A stretch of DNA of 64,000 bases, from contig NC_134357.1 of the NCBI RefSeq assembly GCF_048569485.1, forward strand, positions 68,071,198 to 68,135,197, in the 5' to 3' direction. Source of the DNA: Anomaloglossus baeobatrachus. Lineage: Eukaryota > Chordata > Amphibia > Anura > Aromobatidae. Positions 11,665-24,480 of the stretch are shown here, one piece after another. The notes beneath the pieces were generated by a model, which saw only the letters and a program-made list of their open reading frames with translations, was not told where the DNA came from and ran no database searches. Every line of letters starts with the position of its first letter. The stretch's first letter is position 1. The position numbers and the translations under genes were made by a program.

Positions 11665-12785
11665 TGACTCGCCCATCCCAGGACCTTAGGTGACTCGATG
11701 TTGGGCCGGACTAGTCCGAGGTAGTCAGTGGTGGCGGGGCCCGACTCCGTGACCCTGGTGGAGTCAATTACAATGGCAATATGGGGGAGATGGTGATAAA
11801 AATTATATAAAATTCGTGACGCCACCTGTGGTAATTTGCAGCTATGGAGCCGCAGCTGCTGGAAGAGACCTCCGGGGCTGATGTTATGGCAGCTAAGGTG
11901 TTTCTTGCTCTCCACAGGTAGAGCGGGTACCCCGGGGCAACCTATGGTGCTTGGTAAAGTCTATGGTGTTTGTTAACGAGGTGCAGGGCCGACAGGGCGT
12001 TATAAAGGTACAGACAGACAATAATTCTCTTTGCCTTCTCCTTTACTTGTCCTTAACAACTAATGAAGTCCAGAGAGCCTGTTACAGGTGGTAATGGCGA
12101 TCCAGTGGCCTGTAAGCAGTCGGGGGTCTCACACTGGCCAGGTGAGAAATGAGGCTACGCTCTGTTTGTGTAAACGGGGTCCCACTGTTTCAGTATACTG
12201 AGACCCGTTCTGCTGCTCTCTGAGGTAATTTGTTACCTTCCCCGTTTGGTGGGCTGCGTGGACTGTCAAAGGTGCCGTTCCTTCTATCTGGGCTCCTAGT
12301 CCTGGCTGTACAGCTGCACCTCCGGGTGCGGGGTGGACAGAGACCTGCAGTCCTCTCGTCCTCTGGATGCGACCACCGGTACTCGAGTACTCGAGTGGCT
12401 CTGAACTCCAGTATTCAATTTCTTTAGCTAAGACATTGGGGTGAGCTGGCTGCGCTCCACTCCCAATGTTCTTCTCCTTTTTGCCTCTCTGTGGATGTTT
12501 TCTTGGGACGAGCAATCTGGCTCGGCTCCCAGCTCACACACCACACTACTCGAGTTCCTTTCTCTCTGGACTCTCCTCACTAACTAACTCCTCCCCCAGG
12601 TCAGGGATTAAGGAATGCTCCCTGGAACTCCAGGTTTAGAGCTCCCTCTGCTGGCCTGGGAGAGAAACTGTGTTGAATGATGGTACTTACTGGCCAATGG
12701 ATTTCCCCAACTACCTCCAGGCTCAGCATTAACACTTTTGAGGAGGGCAACACTGCAGTGGCAACCAGACCGCTGGGACGCCACA
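11665..12785 (-). repeat. 3' LTR of the minus-strand Gypsy element
   Basis: A ~1.12 kb repeat, TGTGGCG...GAGTCA on the minus strand. A purine-rich tract (AAGGGGGAG) precedes it on that strand. Confidence 0.92.
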
Positions 12786-13401
12786 CTCCCCCTTAGTTAA
12801 AATCAGTACTCCCGGACTGAGGAAGCATAAACAAAACATATTATTATAACTGTTCATTCCTTTTTGGGAGGCAACATCACTTAAACGTTATAAACTTAAA
12901 TGACATTACTACAATTCTTATGAGTCCAGTGTGGCTCCCTGCCGGGTGTCCATTACACTGCTCTAGATGTAATTTACAGTCAATGGGGGACCCGCTGTGA
13001 GAAAACCCCCAGCGTAGGCTCTACTCGTGCGTCAGAGCATTGATGCCCCGATTCTATGCACGCCGGACGGGTTTTTCTTCTGGGCTAATTTGAGCACAAT
13101 GGGTGCTAACTATAGACACTTAAAGTTTTGATCACCCATAGTCCAGTGACTCAGTTGTCCATACATTTAATCACCTAAAACAAAAGCATTATAGAAAGAC
13201 ATCTCAAATAACTATTCACACTCTAATAGGTACTCTTTCGTTTTTAATCTCTATACCTTGGAGGGGGCTGTCCCTGGGTGCTACGTTGGGACCTATGTAG
13301 TACTTGTGTTGATCCTCTACTACTTGGGGTGTCTACTACCTCAGTGTTGCTGGTAGGCCTAACTCTGATAGGTATGCGTGATTGTTGCCTACGGAGTCTT
13401 A

Positions 13402-13993
13402 GGGGCACTTTGCACGCTGCGACATCGCAGGCCGATGCTGCGATGCCGAGCGCAATAGTCCCCGCCCCCGTCGCAGCTGCGATATCCATGTGATAACTGC
13501 CGTAGCGAACATTATTGCTACGGCAGCTTCACATGGACTCACCTGTCCTGCGACCATCGCTCTGGCCGGCGACCCGCCTCCTTATTAAGGGGGCGGGTCG
13601 TATGGCGTCACTGCGACGTCACACGGCAGGCGGCCAATAGGAGCGGAGGGGCGGAGATGAGCGGGATGTAAACATCCCGCCCACCTCCTTCCTTCCGCAT
13701 ATCCTACGGAAGCCGCAGTGACGCCGGTAGGAGATGTTCCTCGCTCCTGCGGCTTCACACACAGCGATGTGTGCTGCCGCAGGAACGAGGAACAACATCG
13801 GACCGTCGCATCAGCATAATCATGGATTACGCCGACGCTGCACCGATGATACGATTACGACGCTTTTGCGCTCGTTAATCGTATCATCGAGCCTTTACAC
13901 ACTACGATGTCGCATGTGATGCCGGAAGTACGTCATTTTCAATTTGACCCCACCGACATCGCACCTGCGATGTCGTAGTGTGCAAAGCCCGCC
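13402..13993. mobile_element. CG-rich Harbinger-like MITE (copy C), inside a Gypsy element
   Basis: Ends are GGGGCACTTTGCACGCTGCG and, in reverse complement, GGCGGGCTTTGCACACTACG. TTA duplications lie at 13399-13401 and 13994-13996. The copy lies in the 3' region of the minus-strand Gypsy element and is therefore younger than it. It is very similar to copy B at 3899-4462. Confidence 0.85.
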
Positions 13994-16900
13994 TTAGATT
14001 CACCAAGGGTATGACAGATTCACCACTGGCAGGGGGTTGATTCTCCTGTTCCACTGCTGGTGTGGCATCTGGTGTTGGGAACGACAGTTCTTCAGGTGGA
14101 TCTGGAACTTCTAAGGTTTCTGGTACGATTACTTGTGGGAAAGTCAATACTGGTAAAACTATGGCCTGATTTATTTGGGCCCATGTTTTGGGGAATTTTC
14201 CAAGTACTGTTTGGATTATTTCTTCTTCTTCTTTTTCTTGAAGTTGGGGACTTTCTCGAACTTTTTTAATTTTACACCGTTCAGGGCATACTTTTAGACG
14301 ATCTCTTGAAACTGCTTGATAAGTTTTGCCTCCATATTTACTTATTAGACACACTTTGTTATTGTCAAAATTTGAGGGAATAATTGTGTAGGGCTCATTT
14401 TCCCACTGGTCATCTAATTTGTACATTTTCTGCTTTTTCTTGAGAACCTGTTCTCCAGGTGCTAAAGGAGTTGCTGGGGCTGTTTGATTGTAATTGTCTT
14501 CTTGTCTTGTTCTTGCTTGGGACAGGCTCTTTTCTACACATTCTTGAACCTTGCGGTATTGTTGTTGTCGCTCTGTATTCCAATCTTCTTTCTGTTGGAT
14601 TGCTTCAGGTGACAAAGTTCCCATGTCGAAGTCTACAGGTAACTTGCCAGGTCTTGCTCGCATCAAGTAAGCAGGGCTGCAGTTGGTCAAGCTTACTGGG
14701 ATATGGTTGTACAAGTCTACCAGATCTGGTAACTTCTCTGGCCATTGGTTTCTTTCTTCTAGAGGCAGAGTCTTGAGCAGGTCGATAACCACATGATTCA
14801 TTTTTTCACACAGTCCATTGATTTGAGGGTGGTACGGTGTTGTTCTTATTTGCTTACAGCCGTACATGTGACAGAATTCTTGGAACACTTCAGCCTTGAA
14901 TGCTGGGCCTTGATCAGTCAGTACTCTTTCAGGATAACCGTGGGGTCGACAAAAAAATGCTTGAAATGCCCTAGCTACTGTTTTGGCTGTTTGGTCTTTC
15001 ACAGGCAATACTACCAGGAAACGAGAGTAATGGTCCACAATGGTGAGGGCATAGACATAGCCTGACCGTCTTGGTGTCAATTTCACGTGGTCCATGGCCA
15101 CTAACTCAAGGGGCTGCTTCGTGATGATTGGCTGCAGGGGAGACCTCTGGTGAGTATCATCTTTCCACCTCAGGTTACACGGACCACATTCTCGGCACCA
15201 CTGCTCGATTGCCTTTCTCATGCCGACCCAGTAGAACCGATCACTGAGTAGGACCTCCAACTTTTTCCACCCGAAGTGCCCTGCTCCATCGTGGTAGGCT
15301 TCTAAGACCATAGGGGCATCCCTCTGTGGAACCACTATTTGCCAGATGAGTTTATTAGTCCGCCAGTTAACATATCGCTTGCATAACTTGCCCTTGTAGA
15401 GAAACAGTTGTCCTCTCTCCTTCCACAGCTGTTGGGGTTCTTGTGGAGCATCTGGACCAAGATGGGGGTCAGCTTGCGCCAGCTTTTCTTTGACTAATCG
15501 GACGACCGGGTCACTGTTCTGTGTTTCCTCCCATCTATGGTGAGGCAATGGGTTGAAAGTGACACCTTGTTGGCTCGAGCGCTTTTCTTTTACAGCATGC
15601 CCGCACTGGGTGACACCCTGTTGTTGGAAAGCTGGTAACTCTATCTCTTCCAGTTCATCCAGGTCTTCTCCAACTTTGAGTAAATGAGGCATTCTGGACA
15701 GCGCATCAGCATTGATATTCTTTCGGCCAGCTCTGTACTTGATGGTAAAGTCAAACTTGGACACTCGAGCCATCCATCGCTGTTCTAGCACACCTAGCTT
15801 GGCTGTTGCCAGGTGGGTCAACGGATTGTTGTCCGTGAAGATGGTAAACTTGGCCGACGCCAGATAGTGCTTGAAGCGTTTGGTCACTGCCCAGACGATG
15901 GCGAGGAACTCCAGCTTAAAGGAACTGTAGTTTTCTGGATTCCTTTCTGTGGGACGAAGCTTTCTACTGGCCTAAGCTATCACCTTCACTTTGCCTCCCT
16001 GTACTTGGGACAGAACTGCTCCCAATCCCACGTTGCTGGCATCTGTGTACAGTACAAACCGCTGGCCATAGTCAGGGTAGGCCAGGATTTCTTATCCTGT
16101 CAGGGCCATCTTCAACCAAACAAAGGATGCTTCTACTTGGCTGTTCTATTCAAATGGAGGACTCTGCTTCTTAGCCTTCTTCGACTGACCCACCAGGAGA
16201 TCTTGAAGGAGTGCCGCTATTTTCGTGAAACCATTAATGAACCTTCGGTAGTAGCCCACCAGCCCAAGGAACTGCCGCACCTCCTTTATCGTGGTGGGTT
16301 TTGGCCAGTCCTTGATTACTGTGACCTTTTCTGGATCAGGTGCCACACCTTCTGCGCTGACCACGTGACCCAGGTATTGTACCTTTGGCTTCAAGAGGTG
16401 ACATTTTGATGGCTTTATCTGCAGGCCATACCCGGACAAAGACTCAAACACTTCAGCCAGGTGCTTCAGGTGGTCTTCATAGGTCTTTGAGTAGACTATG
16501 ACGTCATCCAGGTACAATAGCACGTTTTCAAAGTTGTAATGTCCCAAGGAACACTCCATCAATCCTTGAAATGTTCCTGGTGCATTGCAGAGCCCGAACA
16601 GCATACAGTTGAACTCGCAGAGGCCCATTGGTGTCGTGAATGCAGTCTTCTCCTTGTCCGCCTCTGCCACGGGAACCTGCCAATACCCACTGGTGAGATC
16701 CAAGGTGGAGAAATAATTAGCTGATTTTAAGGCTGCTAACGACTCCTCTATTCTGGGTAGTGGATAAGCATCTTTAAGTGTAATGCCGTTAATCTGCCTG
16801 TAATCAACGCACATTCTCATTGTGCCATCTTTTTTCTTTACAAGCACTAGTGGAGCTGCCCAGGGACTACAACTATCTCTGATCACCCCAGCTTCCTTCA

Positions 16901-19277
16901 TTTCCCAAAACATTTCTTTGGCACGCTGATACTGAGCTGGGGGTACAGGGCGGTATCTTTCTTTAATGGTATTATGGTCACCAGTGGGGATTTGATGTTG
17001 AACCCCTTTTACCTGCCCAAAGTCTAGAGGGTGTTTGCTGAAAACCCGCTAATATTCTTGTACCACCCAATAAACCCCATGCTTTTGGTGTGAAGGGGTG
17101 GAGTTGGTGCCCACATGTAATCTTTGACACCAGTTCTCCAGCTGTCCCTTGGATCCGTTGTCTTCCGCCTGATCAGATGGGATCAAGGGTTCCACTGTCA
17201 TGATGGCATTATTACTGACAGTGTACAGCTTAGCTACAGTCGCGTACCGGGGTAATTTGGCTTCCTCCTCCCACAATTCAGGATACGGACGGGTACTCTC
17301 CCCTTGCGGACGTTTGCTACCCCCCTGGCTATCAGGATCCCAGGCCTACTGTCTGAATACACAGGTTCTACCAGGGCCTGGTAATCTTGACCCTTGAGGC
17401 CTATTGCTGCCCGACACCATATCAACATCTCACTTCTTGGGGGTATTACAATGGGGAAGGATTCACTTACCCTTACACTGCCAACTTCACCTCCAGCCAG
17501 CTCTACCTGTTGCCTCGTCATCAGGGCTCTGATCTCCCTCAGTAGGGTACGCTGCTGCCCAGAGCTGGCAGTTTCAGCCACCTGTTGCAACAAAATTATT
17601 ACTTCGGCAAGACAATTTTCCATCACATTTGTACCGATTGTCAACATTGGGTGAGATTCTTTGGATCAACATCCACAATTATCATGAGATTGCAATTCTA
17701 CCCGCCCCTCTTTAATTGTTACTTCCTTGTACCCAATTTGAAGCAATGGCTGACCATTACTGGCTACAATTGTGAAATCATCATCTGGGCCACGGGTAAT
17801 GTCTGAATCAGACCAGTATCTTTTGTACAGTACATAAGGTATGGTCGTTACCTGGGACCCCGTGTCCAGGAGGGCAGTTAAAGGGATCCCATCCAGCACA
17901 ATAGGGAGGACTGGTCGTCCTCCTACATACTTGTTGCGCCAGGAAGTCGAGCCAGATTTTCTTACACCTGGGGGTTGGCTCCTGACCCCAGGTTCTGCCC
18001 GTTTAAAGGACAGTGTCTTGTGTAGTGCCCCGCCTGGTTGCAGCGGCGGCAGATCGGTTGTCCAGTTGAATCGTAACGGTCTGTGTCTTTTCCTCGGGTT
18101 GGCGGAATCCTCCTCTGCCGCATCCACGGGACGTCATCTGGACTGTATGCCAACTCGATTGTCGCAGGCGATGGGGTCACCTGTAGAGACTGCACCGTTT
18201 TTGCAAGGGCAGCCAAAGTCTTGGTCAGTTCCTGGACCTGATGTCTGAGGTCTGCAGAGGGGTCATTATCCAGGGTATGGCCTCAGCCCCTGCAGTGGCT
18301 CGGGTTGCAGGCACCACCTCTAGGTATGTGCTAGCAAGAGGCCGGAGGGGTACTGTGCCAGTTGGTGTAGAGTCTCTCAGCACCCGAATGGCCTGATCCT
18401 TAAACCTTGCAAAGTCCAGGGCTGGGTTCTGCAGGACCATAATACGCAGCTGCGTCCTGTGAGCGTCTGACCGGAGCCCTTCTATAAACTGTTCAGTTAG
18501 TAGTTTGTCTTCATCACGCACCCTCTCTGGGTCCACCTATTTAACTGCTCTCAGTGCCTCTTGCAAGTTTAAGGCATAGACCCGTATACTGTCTTGTGCC
18601 CTTTGTTTGCACCGAAAGAATTTCATTTTGATTTTTGCTGCAGTGCAGGTGTCAAAAGTGTTCTTTAACTTGGCCAGTATATGGGTTACTGTCCCTTTAT
18701 CAGTGTCATGCCAGGACTTTATTTCACGTTGGACTGCGCTGGTTAACTGTCCCATTAATATGCCCACTCTGGATTTCATTTAGGGGATACACATTAAACA
18801 AGCTGTGCAGTCTTTCTCTGAAGTCGCTCAGGGTATATGACTCCCCTGAGTACTGCGGTAACCAGTCCGCTCCCGGGAGGTACGGCATTGTGAGTGGCAT
18901 AACCGGCGCTACAGCGAGAGCTGGGGCGACGGCGACTGGGATTACATTGGCCGGTGCCATGGCGTCCTGAGCTACAGCAGCTACCTGTTCCTCCCCTGCG
19001 TTAGACATTTTTCTTCCCCCCTTAGTGAACCTTACCAGGCCCCACTTCTTTTTCACCTCTCTTACGGGTAGCATACAGTTAACGACCCTTCGACTGATGG
19101 CGGGCTTTCCTTGTGCTCTTTTGCTGGCACGCCCCCTTTCTTCTTGTGCCCAGCAGTTTTAATGGCGGCGTCAGGTTTTTTTTCACAAATGAACAGTTTA
19201 TTAAACACAGTTCTTTAAGGCACACGTCACCCCTATCAACGGCTCTTGTTCAAATCCTGGTCGTGATGCCAGAAAGG

Positions 19278-20408
19278 TGACTCGCCCATCCCAGGGCCTT
19301 AGGTGACTTGGTGGCGGGCCGGGCTAGTCCGGGGTAATCAGCGGTGGCGGGGCCCGACTCCGTGACCCTGGTGGAGTCAATTACAATGGCGATATGGGGG
19401 ACCATGGTGATAAAGTTTATATAAAATTCGTGACGCCACCTGTGGTAATTTGCAGCTATGGAGCCACAGTTCCTGGAAGGGACCTCCGGGGCTGATCTTA
19501 TGACAGCTAAGGTGTTTCTTGCTCTCCACAAGTAGAGCGGGTACCCCGGGGCAACCTCTGGTGCTTGGTAAAGTCTATGGTGTTTGTTAACGAGGTGCAG
19601 GGCCGACAGGGCGTTATAAAGGAACAGACAATGATTCTCTTTACCTTCTCCTTTACTTGTCCTTACCAACAAGTGAAGTCCAGGGAGCCTGTTACAGGTG
19701 GTAATGGCGATCCAGTGGCCTGGAAGCAGTCGGGGGTCTCACACTGGCCAGGTGAGTAATGAGGCCTGCTCCCTACGCTCTGTTTGGGTAAATGGGTCCC
19801 ACTGTTTCAGTATACTGAGACCCGTTCTGCTGCCCTCTGAGGTAATTTGTTACCTCCCCCGTTTGGTGGGCTGCATGGACTGTCAAAGGTGCTGTTCTTT
19901 CTATCTGGGCTCCTAGTCCTGGCTGTACAGATGCACCTCCGGGTGCGGGGTGGACAGAGACCTGCAGTCTTCTCGTCCTCCGGATGTGACCACCGGTACT
20001 CGAGTACTCGAGTGGCCCTGAACTCCGGTATTCAATTTCTTTAGCTATGACGTCGGGGTGAGCTGGCTGCGCTCCACTCCCAATGTTCTTCTCCTTTTTG
20101 CCTCTCTGTGGATGTGTTTTCCTGGGCCGAGCAATCTGGCTCGGCTCCCAGCTTACACACCACACTACTCGAGTTTCTTTCTCTCTGGACTCACCTCACA
20201 AAATAACTAACTCCTCCCCCAGGTCAGGGCTTAAGAAATGCTCCCTGGAACTCCAGGTTTAGAGCTCCCTCTGCTGGCCTGGGAGAGAAACTGTGTTGAA
20301 TGATGGTACTTACTGGCCAATGGATTTCCCCAACTACCTCCAGGCTCAGCATTAAACCTTTTGAGGAGGGCAACACTGCTGTGGCAACCAGACCGCTGGG
20401 GCGCCACA
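19278..20408 (-). repeat. 5' LTR of the minus-strand Gypsy element
   Basis: A ~1.13 kb repeat matching 11665-12785. On the minus strand it is followed after a few bases by TGGCATCACGACCAGGATT, complementary to the 3' end of a tRNA ending in CCA, which is the primer site. The tRNA species was not identified. Confidence 0.9.
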
Positions 20409-20619
20409 TAAACATAATACATGCACACATACAGACACATTAGAGGTATTTTAAATATGGGAAACCATCAGCAGCCTCATTCATCTTCCTTGCTTGTCTC
20501 CTGTCCAGCTCTTCTCGGCCATGTGTCTGTACCATGCTGATTGGTGGCCATTACTAACAGGCATGGCCGCACACAGAGCACACTGACACTGCTGTATATA
20601 CATCACAAGAGAGACTGGG

Positions 20620-21045
20620 GACATACACATTACTGGGGGCATACACATTACTGAGGAGGGGGTCACAGCTCCGGAGGGGCGCATACAGCTCTGGTGAGAC
20701 TATACAGCTCTGGGGGCATACAGCTCTGGGAGTACACAGCACTGTGTTTGGGGGGGACAAACAGCTCTGAGGGATATACAGCCCTGGGGTGGTGGGTGAC
20801 ATGCAGCTCTGGAAGTATACAGCATTGGGGTGGGGAGACATACTCCTCTGAGGGGTATACTGCACTGGGGTAAGGGGTATACAGCACTGGGGTGGGGGAT
20901 ATACAGCTCTGGGGATTTATTCAGCACTGAGGTGTAGGAGTTCATACAGCTCTGGGGGGAATAGAGCACTAGAAGGAAAGCAAAAACATCTCTAGGGAGT
21001 ATAGAGCACTGGGGTGGATGGGACTTACAGCTCTGGGAGGTATAG
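20620..21045. repeat. Degenerate minisatellite, 'atacagctctggggg' type
   Basis: Imperfect units of roughly 25-35 bp built on 'atacagctctgggg' or 'tatacagcactggggt' repeat more than a dozen times. This is interior sequence of the hAT element, and translations of it are not genes. Confidence 0.75.
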
Positions 21046-21099
21046 TAGTATTCTGCCCCCATATTTCTCTATAGTGCAACCAATATTAATCTATATAAT

Positions 21100-21400
21100 A
21101 TGATGCACTCTATTTTGCTCAACATAATATAATGCAACCTCATATTCCTCCATATATGTTATGCAGCCCCCATACAGTATTGTGTAGCCCCCCACATAGT
21201 TTTATGCATGCCCCATATAGCACTATGCAGCCCCCCATATAGCACTATGCAGCCTCCATATAGCATTACACAGCCAACATATAGCACTATACTACGCAGC
21301 CACCATATAGCACTATGCAGCCCCATATAGTATTATGCACCCTAATATAGTTTGCAGCCTCCATATCGTTTTATGCACCCCCATAGGCCTCTGGCCACCA
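21100..21400. repeat. Degenerate minisatellite, 'catatagcactatgcagcccc' type
   Basis: Units of about 20-25 bp reading 'ccatatagcactatgcagc' recur with variation to about 21.39 kb. This too is interior sequence of the hAT element. The following stretch to 21818 is unique-looking and non-coding. Confidence 0.75.
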
Positions 21401-21826
21401 TGATTAAATACACTTATCCTTGTCCCCTACTTCTCCAGTCTCCTCAGTGTGTCCACTGTTCTGCAACTCTGCATATATTAGCACAGCAGGCGCGCAGTAG
21501 TAATATCATCATGCAACGCTGTGCTGAGCTATCCGAGCGCAGACACAGCTGGAGCATGATGACAGAGGGAGCGCTGCGCTCCTTCTCATCATTGCTTTCA
21601 ATTGTATGGGCATCTGCGATGCCGATACAATTAAAAGTGCGATCCTTGGTAGGGAGCCCGTGGGAAGCGGGGTCAGTGCTAGTGCTGGCACTGGGCCATA
21701 TAGTGGTCAAGTGGCCTGCCGCTATTGGCAGTACGCCACTTGCTCCCTGTCGACTGTGAGTAGGCCCCCCTGGCGGTCCAGGGGCCTGGCACTTGCCCAG
21801 ATGCTGACGCCAGCCCTGATGAGGAG

Positions 21827-22273
21827 GACATTAAATAACATTGGATTGTATGGCAAGGAGCAAGCTTCTGCTCTCCAAAAATATTGTTGAGGACTATCTT
21901 GAGTTTGTTAAATGTCACCAGAATAAGACAGATTGCTATGGGAACAATATTTGGTGGAAGAATTGGACCAAAATTGAGCTTTTTGGTTTAAATGAGAAGC
22001 ATTATATTTGAATAAACAAAACCAGTGAATTATATTTACAAATTTCAAATGTTATGTAAAACTCGGTGGTATAGTATCAGGGTTTGGACTTGTTTTGCTT
22101 CATCCAGGTCAGAATGGCTTGCCATTATTGATGGAACAAATAGCTCTGAGTATCATCAAGAAATTTTAAAGGAAAATGCCAGGAAGTCTGTCCATGTGCT
22201 GAATATCATGGGAATGTGGGTCATGCAAGACAATGACGCAGAGCACACAAGTTTTTTACAATAGACATGTTAA
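21827..22273 (+). pseudogene. Tc1 transposase remnant, middle part
   Basis: Keeps TKIELFGLNEK and the second catalytic region QDNDAEHTS. Frames are broken in several places. Its right edge is the TTAA at 22270-22273, where the next element inserted. Confidence 0.8.
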
Positions 22274-24368
22274 ACTGGTATTCCCATTTTCAAGATCTTA
22301 TTCCAATATGTTGCAGGTGTAATATTAATAATATTATCAAATACCTCCAATTAGAAATGTAGTATAGTTTTCCTGATTAGCTATGTCACTTACCTCATCT
22401 GCAGGGCATTGCAGTAGCTCATGTATCCATGGTTATAACCACGGGTGGGATTCAAATTTAAAACAACAGGTTCTCTGTAAACCCCGTCCATTTGAAAACC
22501 ACTCCCATTCTGTAACCACACCCATTTTGTTAGCCACACCCATTTTATTGTACTTTCCTCAACCAAAAATACAAGTAATTTAAAGTAAAATCTCTTTCCT
22601 CTTCTTCCCCTCCTCTACCTTCACTCTCCTGTCCAGCACCAGTTGTTCCAGTCACTGTCAGTCATATTGTATTAAACAGTTTTTCTACAATTTTTAAAAA
22701 TTATTACTAAAGGAGCCCTGCTAAAATTGGAATGGACGACCTTCCCCATAGAGATCTCATCCCATGTGGCTGCTTTTCCAGTTGAGATCCCATCACATGT
22801 GGCTCCTTTCCCCCTACAGATCCCATCCCATGTGGTCTCTTTCTCCTGCAGATCCCATCCCATGTGGCTCCTTTCCCCCTACAGCTCCCATCCCATGTGG
22901 CCTCTTTTCCATGCAGATCCCATGCCATTATGGCCTCTTTCCCCTGCTGATCCCATCCCATTATAGCCTCTTTCCCTTGCAGATCCTATCCCATTATGGC
23001 CTCTTTCCCCAGCAGATCCGATCATAGCCTCTTCCCCAGCAGATCCCATCATAGCCTCTTTCCCTAGCAGATCCCATCCCATTATGGCCTCTTTCCCCTG
23101 CAGATCCCATCCCATTATAGCCTCTTTTCCATGCAGATCCCATCCCATTATGGCCTCTTTCCCCTGCTGATCCCATCCCATTCTGGCCTCTTTCCCCTGC
23201 AGATCCTATCCCATTATGGCCTCTTTCCCCAGCAGATCCCATCATAGCCTCTTTCCGCTGCAGATCCCATCATAGCCTCTTTCCCTAGCAGATCCCATCC
23301 CATTATGGCCTCTTTCCCCTGCAGATCCCATCCCATTATGGCCTCTTTCCCCAGCAGATCCCATCATAGCCTCTTTCACCAGCAGATCCCATCCCATTAT
23401 GGCCTCTTTCCCCTGCAGATCCCATCCCATTATGGCCTCTTTCCCCTGCAGATCCCATCCCATTATGGCCTCTTTCCCCTGCAGATCCCATCACATTATG
23501 GCCTCTTTCCCTAGCAGATCCCATCCCATTATGGCCTCTTTCCCCTGCAGATCCCATTCCATTATGGCTTCTTTCCCCTGCAGATCCCATCATAGCCTCT
23601 TTCCCTAGCAGATCCCATACCATTGTGGCCTCTTTCCCCTGCAGATCTCATCATCACCTCTTTCCCCAGCAGATCTCATCCCATGTGCTATTTTCCACTG
23701 CCGATCTCATCCCACGTGGCCCCTTTTCCCATATAGTTCCCTTCTTATGTGGCTCCTCTCCCCTGCAGATTCTTGTCTCCCTGCATCTTCGGCTCACTGA
23801 GCGCTAACCTGCTCCAAGCACTGGGGCGGCCTCTCCTCTGTCTTCTGTCCCCCTCCATGGCACACTGCAGTCACACTGACGCTTGCAGGCGGTAGAAGGA
23901 TGAGCAACCTCACCTCGCTGGCGTGACCTCTGCAGCGTCAGCGCGTCACTGCACGTCAGGTCAGGTAGCAAACAGGCTCCACTGAACCCGGAAGTGTGGC
24001 ACATATGGAGGTATGGGGATTCATTTGTGTTAGTGTCTTAAAGACACTAACACAAGTGAATACAGAGAACCGGATCGCCGGAGCCGTTTCTTGCCAGTTC
24101 TGGGAACTGGCTGCTATTTTAACAACTGGTTCGCCCAAACTGGACGGAACCGGCTGAATCCCACCCCTTTTTATAACCAATAGCAACTAACAGTTACTAT
24201 ATGTGTAGTCATAACTTTGGATACCTATGCTACCGTAATGCCCTGCACATGAGGTAAGTGACATAGGTAATCAGGAGAACTATACTACATTTCTAATTGG
24301 AGATATTTACTAATATTATTATCATATAGTGCTTACTGAGATACTATCTTGGTGATGGGAATATCTTT
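22274..24368. mobile_element. TTAA-flanked inverted-repeat element carrying a minisatellite
   Basis: TTAA duplications at 22270-22273 and 24369-24372 flank inverted ends of more than 150 bp. Both ends share for example 'cctccaattagaaatgtag' and 'tatgtcacttacctcat', the right end as reverse complement. Tc1 sequence reads straight through when the element and one TTAA are removed. No transposase is seen. The ends do not begin AGGG, so its place among TTAA families (Kolobok or piggyBac type) is open. Confidence 0.8.
22750..23790. repeat. 33-bp minisatellite array
   Basis: About 30 units, modal length 33 bp, pattern 'cctctttcccctgcagatcc' plus 'catcccattatgg'. A shorter 28-bp variant ends 'catcatag'. 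Because 33 is a multiple of three, long stretches are free of stops on both strands (MASFPCRSHPI on one, GWDLQGKEAIM on the other). These are artefacts of the repeat. Units have no unique spacers, so this is not a CRISPR array. Confidence 0.9.
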
Positions 24369-24372
24369 TTAA

Positions 24373-24480
24373 AGAAGAATAAAGTTACATTTTTCTAATG
24401 TAAGTGAAGTCCTGACCTTAATCCTGTGGAAAAGTTGTGGAAGGACCAAAAACGAACAGTTTTTGGTAAAAAAAAAATAA
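24373..24480 (+). pseudogene. Tc1 transposase remnant, C-terminal part
   Basis: Reads SPDLNPVEKLWKDQKR, the region of the catalytic Glu of Tc1 transposases. It continues the remnant that ends at 22273. Confidence 0.75.

Larger units (their letters stand above)
11665..20408 (-). mobile_element. Gypsy LTR retroelement, conventional order (fossil, older)
   Basis: An ~8.7 kb element on the minus strand flanked by TAAA (11661-11664, 20409-20412). The minus-strand order is 5' LTR (20408-19278), Gag with a CCHC knuckle (CRRCNQAGHYTRHC near 18.04 kb), protease (LLDTGSQVT near 17.85 kb), reverse transcriptase (YLDDVIVYS near 16.5 kb), RNase H (~15.7-16.1 kb), integrase (~14.6-15.35 kb), 3' untranslated region and 3' LTR. 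The order is the usual Gypsy one. The element carries several breaks and a CG-rich MITE at 13402-13993. The LTRs differ by several per cent, so it is older than its neighbour. The exact clade is uncertain. Confidence 0.92.
6444..21818. mobile_element. hAT-type non-autonomous element, host of two LTR elements
   Basis: The left end CAGGAACAGCTCCAG and the right end (reverse complement CAGGGCTGGCGTCAGC) begin CAGG as in hAT elements. Flanking 8-bp duplications ATCAGGAG (6436-6443) and ATGAGGAG (21819-21826) match at 7 of 8 bases, as expected for hAT. Its own sequence is only 6444-6537, 11562-11664 and 20409-21818, about 1.6 kb, with AC/ATAC-rich and minisatellite interior and no transposase. The rest is two later LTR insertions. 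Confidence 0.75.

Noticed and set aside
19240-19270. tRNA-like 3' half
   Set aside because: Only the T-arm and acceptor complement are present. It is the primer site of the adjacent retroelement, not a tRNA gene.
22750-23790. Possible CRISPR-like array or repeat protein
   Set aside because: Units are contiguous and have no unique spacers. The open frames on both strands follow from the 33-bp period, and the setting is a vertebrate transposon.
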